From positions 1-63,463 of the forward strand of contig CALWSF010000020.1 of NCBI GenBank assembly GCA_944384125.1: a stretch of DNA of 63,463 nucleotides, written 5' to 3'. This document shows positions 61,416 to 63,463 of the stretch, piece by piece. The stretch's first letter is position 1. Every line of letters starts with the position of its first letter. A model generated the notes under the pieces. The model was given only the letters and a program-made list of their open reading frames with translations, had not been told where the DNA came from and did no database searches. This DNA comes from an uncultured Lachnospiraceae bacterium (lineage in GTDB: Bacteria; Bacillota; Clostridia; Lachnospirales; Lachnospiraceae). A program made the position numbers and the translations under genes.

Positions 61416-62902
61416 TTGGCAGAAAGTTCCCCATCCGTCCCGGGAACAATGATTTTGTCCAAAAGCTCCCAGTCTGTTCCCCCTGGAATATAATACCATT
61501 CCGCATTAGGAGCTTCTCCGTACAGAGGAGATATTTTCAACACTCTGTCACACAAAATCACTCCCAGCGTTCCCTCCGGCGTATCATACAAAAATGTATA
61601 TTTCCGGCTGCTGCCTTCATAAGAATAATTGCCTGTAAGCTGCTTCAGCTCAAGGGAAGCCATGTAGGAGCGAAGCGACTCCTGATCCACACAAGTCCAT
61701 ACCACAGACTGCGGTTCATTTTCTGCATCAATATACCGCAGTCTGCACTCTTCTATATTACGCGACCGATAAATTACATCATCGCCGGTTACACTGCCAT
61801 AGGCCAGTGATATATAGCCGCAGCTCATACAAAGCACAAAAAACACCAGACCTACAAGCACTGCTCCTGAATATTTTTTTGTGGGGGTAACCACATTTTT
61901 CAGGCGATAGCGCATAGCAGAAGCTGACGCAGACAGGCACGTGGTAAAGCCACGCTCATCTCCGGCTGTCTTTAACAGAAGATCAGCATACTGGTATCTC
62001 GCATTTTCCCCATATCCCATAAGCACCGTCTCATCGCAGCTCAGCTCCATATCCTGGGCGCTTCTTTTTGCAGCAATCCACATAAAAGGATTAAACCAGC
62101 ACATCGCAGTACAGAACACAATAAAAAGCTTTGTTCTGGTATCTTCCCTTCCGATATGAACAATCTCATGCCGGAAAATCAGAGATAATTCTTCCTCAGA
62201 ATATGGATGTTTCGGAAGTACAACCCTGATTCTGCGGCGAAACAGGCCAATTGAAAGCGGAGTTCTCACATCCGGGGAAATAAACAGTCTGATTTTCTTA
62301 TTTCCCAATCCTGCTCTCTCCCTCTCTTTCTCCCAGAGCAAAAGCATTCCTGAGTCCGCAACAGGCACAGCATTTCTGAGAATACAGAAACGAAAAACCA
62401 GATGTGAAACTATTTTCCATATGAAAACCACTATGAATCCCACTGCCCATATGCCAAATAAAACCCAAACCATGCGGCCCGGAGCCTGAATGACAAGTAA
62501 AGGCATGGGAAGCTCCATCAGGCTCATTTCTGTCAGATAAAGATAATTAGGTATAACCCAGAGCATGGCACACGCTCCTGCACTGAAATAGTTTCTGAGG
62601 ACAGGAAGCACAGCAGTGAGGATTGCATAATACAGACTGATATGCAGAAAAATTCCGAAACACAGAGAAATCGTCATCTGTGCAGCGCCTCTTCTGCCGT
62701 ATAAAAAAAATGCCAGCCCCACACAGCCTGCAATAAACAAAGGAAGGAGAAGCGGCTCCGGCAGGTAAGGCCTGTAATTTTGGCGTTTTGCCAGTCTGTT
62801 GTCAGAATGTTTGTTTTTACCGTAGCGCATGTACACATCATAAGAAAATGAAGCGCTTATGGCGACAGCCAAAAAACCTTTTACCAAAAGCTCCGTGCTC
62901 AC
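61409..62902 (-). CDS. BlaR1/MecR1-like M56-family sensor metallopeptidase
   Basis: 497 residues starting at GTG in a GTGA overlap with blaI. Four or five helices surround a zinc metalloprotease domain with HEIVH (about 244-248) and the third ligand in DMELSCDE. There is one more helix (AVLVGLVFFVLCMSCGYI) and only about 130 residues outside. The penicillin-binding sensor domain of true BlaR1 is absent, so the signal is not necessarily a beta-lactam. On sensing, it would cleave or trigger cleavage of the BlaI-type repressor. No obvious resistance gene follows; the target must lie elsewhere. Confidence 0.88.
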   Translation of the reverse strand: MSTELLVKGFLAVAISASFSYDVYMRYGKNKHSDNRLAKRQNYRPYLPEPLLLPLFIAGCVGLAFFLYGRRGAAQMTISLCFGIFLHISLYYAILTAVLPVLRNYFSAGACAMLWVIPNYLYLTEMSLMELPMPLLVIQAPGRMVWVLFGIWAVGFIVVFIWKIVSHLVFRFCILRNAVPVADSGMLLLWEKERERAGLGNKKIRLFISPDVRTPLSIGLFRRRIRVVLPKHPYSEEELSLIFRHEIVHIGREDTRTKLFIVFCTAMCWFNPFMWIAAKRSAQDMELSCDETVLMGYGENARYQYADLLLKTAGDERGFTTCLSASASAMRYRLKNVVTPTKKYSGAVLVGLVFFVLCMSCGYISLAYGSVTGDDVIYRSRNIEECRLRYIDAENEPQSVVWTCVDQESLRSYMASLELKQLTGNYSYEGSSRKYTFLYDTPEGTLGVILCDRVLKISPLYGEAPNAEWYYIPGGTDWELLDKIIVPGTDGELSANY

Positions 62903-63276
62903 AGTGTCCCCCTTTCCAGCAGCTTACGAAGTTCTTCCAGCTCTTCTTTGCTTAATCCGCTGTCACAGAGTGCTGCCGCAAAAGCCGGAACACTTCCCTT
63001 ACATAATTTACGAAAAAAGCTTCTGCTCTGCTGAGCAAGATACTCCTCCCGGGATATCAGCGGAATATATCTGGAACTGCGCCCGGCCTTTTCAATTTGA
63101 ATAAATCCCTTTTCTGACAGGCGGGTCAGCACAGTCAGCAGAGTGGTCACAGCCATCGGATGCGTATCCTTGAGAAATTCATTAATATCTGCCCTGGCTG
63201 CTGGCGGAGTACAGGCCCATATGGCCTGCATGACTTCCAGCTCAGCATCCGGCAGCCGGCGTATTGTCCTGCACAC
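62899..63276 (-). CDS. BlaI/MecI/CopY-family repressor
   Basis: 125 residues. The winged helix reads LPDAELEVMQAIWACTPPAARADINEFL followed by TVLTRLSEKGFIQIEKAGRSSRYIPLISREEY, typical for BlaI. The C-terminal part is the dimerisation/cleavage region. It starts at GTG 63276 with AAGGGGG 8 bases upstream. It forms a two-gene unit with the M56 protease and has a perfect 14-bp inverted repeat over its promoter, which implies autorepression. Confidence 0.93.
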   Translation of the reverse strand: MCRTIRRLPDAELEVMQAIWACTPPAARADINEFLKDTHPMAVTTLLTVLTRLSEKGFIQIEKAGRSSRYIPLISREEYLAQQSRSFFRKLCKGSVPAFAAALCDSGLSKEELEELRKLLERGTL

Positions 63277-63309
63277 GTTTTCGTCCCCCTTTCATTCTAC
63301 AAATATAGT

Positions 63310-63343
63310 ACAATATTATTCTATTCTTGTAGAATAATATTGT
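63310..63343. promoter_or_regulatory. BlaI-type operator: perfect 14-bp inverted repeat
   Basis: ACAATATTATTCTA (63310-63323) and TAGAATAATATTGT (63330-63343) with a 6-base gap. It overlaps both promoter hexamers. A second weaker dyad (TACAAATATAGTA) at 63298-63310 may be an added site. Confidence 0.82.
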
Positions 63344-63346
63344 CAA
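63318..63346 (-). promoter_or_regulatory. Promoter of the blaI-blaR1-like operon
   Basis: On the minus strand TTGACA (63341-63346), 17 bases, TAGAAT (63318-63323). The -35 is perfect. The whole interval is covered by the inverted-repeat operator. Confidence 0.82.
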
Positions 63347-63391
63347 GTGTCAGTGAAAGCAGAATTTCAACCCGTATTTTTCCATATAAAA

Positions 63392-63408
63392 AATAGGCTC
63401 CGCCTATT
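63392..63408 (-). terminator. Hairpin terminator of a gene beyond the right edge
   Basis: AATAGGC and GCCTATT, a perfect 7-bp stem with a 3-base loop; on the minus strand TTTTTTAT follows. It would end a leftward transcript entering from outside the window. Confidence 0.65.
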
Positions 63409-63419
63409 CAACTCCCCTG

Positions 63420-63437
63420 CCCCTCACTCATGAGGGG
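63420..63437. terminator. Hairpin at the window edge
   Basis: CCCCTCA and TGAGGGG with a 4-base loop, followed on the plus strand by TTAGGGGTTTCTTTTTG. Which gene it serves cannot be seen here. Confidence 0.45.
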
Positions 63438-63463
63438 TTAGGGGTTTCTTTTTGTTACTTTCT

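Noticed and set aside
1-63463. CRISPR array, tRNA or rRNA genes, insertion sequence, integrase or prophage genes
   Set aside because: No regular repeat-spacer pattern, cloverleaf, rRNA-like stretch, transposase motif or phage gene was seen. The only tandem repeat is coding, at 61014-61244.

Overview
The window looks like chromosome of a Gram-positive anaerobe of the class Clostridia, most likely Lachnospiraceae. The pointers are the protein families present (RfbH/LicD/Wzt-type surface-glycan genes, ComFC-RecD2-MreB neighbourhood, PF06541 membrane proteins, BlaI/BlaR1 pairs, lipoproteins), strong AGGAGG ribosome sites, TTGACA-N17-TATAAT promoters and the compact, mostly leftward gene layout. 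I cannot name the species. No rRNA, tRNA, insertion sequence, prophage or CRISPR array was recognised.

Region by region: (1) 1-2.57 kb, the AT-rich 3' part of a nonribosomal peptide synthetase ending in a reductase domain, which predicts a peptide aldehyde or a product derived from one. (2) 2.6-10.7 kb, an HD phosphohydrolase, then a leftward operon tetR - adaptor - RND pump - two TolC-like proteins behind a consensus promoter that carries two palindromic operators. (3) 10.8-15.0 kb, ispE - GntR regulator - ferredoxin-type aldo/keto reductase, overlapping end to end, then a GNAT acetyltransferase and a cyclophilin. (4) 15.4-17.9 kb, a sodium:alanine symporter and a zinc-dependent phospholipase C-like protein. 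(5) 18.0-23.5 kb, a PucR-type regulator diverging from DUF819 transporter - M29-like aminopeptidase - M24 Xaa-Pro-type peptidase - cyclophilin, which I read as a peptide (perhaps proline-peptide) uptake and breakdown module. (6) 23.6-26 kb, a lipoprotein and a D,D-carboxypeptidase.

(7) 26-42.4 kb, a long leftward surface-polysaccharide cluster. It encodes all four steps of GDP-D-glycero-D-manno-heptose synthesis (GmhA, HddA, GmhB, HddC), the first three enzymes of the CDP-3,6-dideoxyhexose route (RfbF, RfbG, RfbH), LicD, two polyprenyl-type glycosyltransferases and three large multi-spanning proteins that may be GT-C glycosyltransferases. An M42 peptidase leads the cluster, and an RpiR-type regulator lies just upstream of it. 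(8) 43.5-44.9 kb, a MATE exporter on the other strand, behind a consensus promoter with two repeated operators. (9) 45-57.2 kb, leftward mreB - recD2 - comFC - YcxB-like - Wzt-type ATPase - a 1319-residue four-module glycosyltransferase - a lipoprotein fusing MsrA, MsrB and a SurA-like domain. (10) 57.2-63.4 kb, an intergenic region with several hairpins, an ABC-F protein, a Gfo/Idh oxidoreductase, a PF06541 membrane protein with an eleven-residue coiled-coil repeat, and a BlaR1/BlaI pair with a perfect inverted-repeat operator.

The best candidates for something little described are the PucR-controlled peptidase/cyclophilin operon, the MsrA-MsrB-SurA lipoprotein translationally coupled to the giant glycosyltransferase, and the heptose/dideoxyhexose glycan cluster with its three unassigned membrane proteins. 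All functional calls come from reading motifs; no database search was run.
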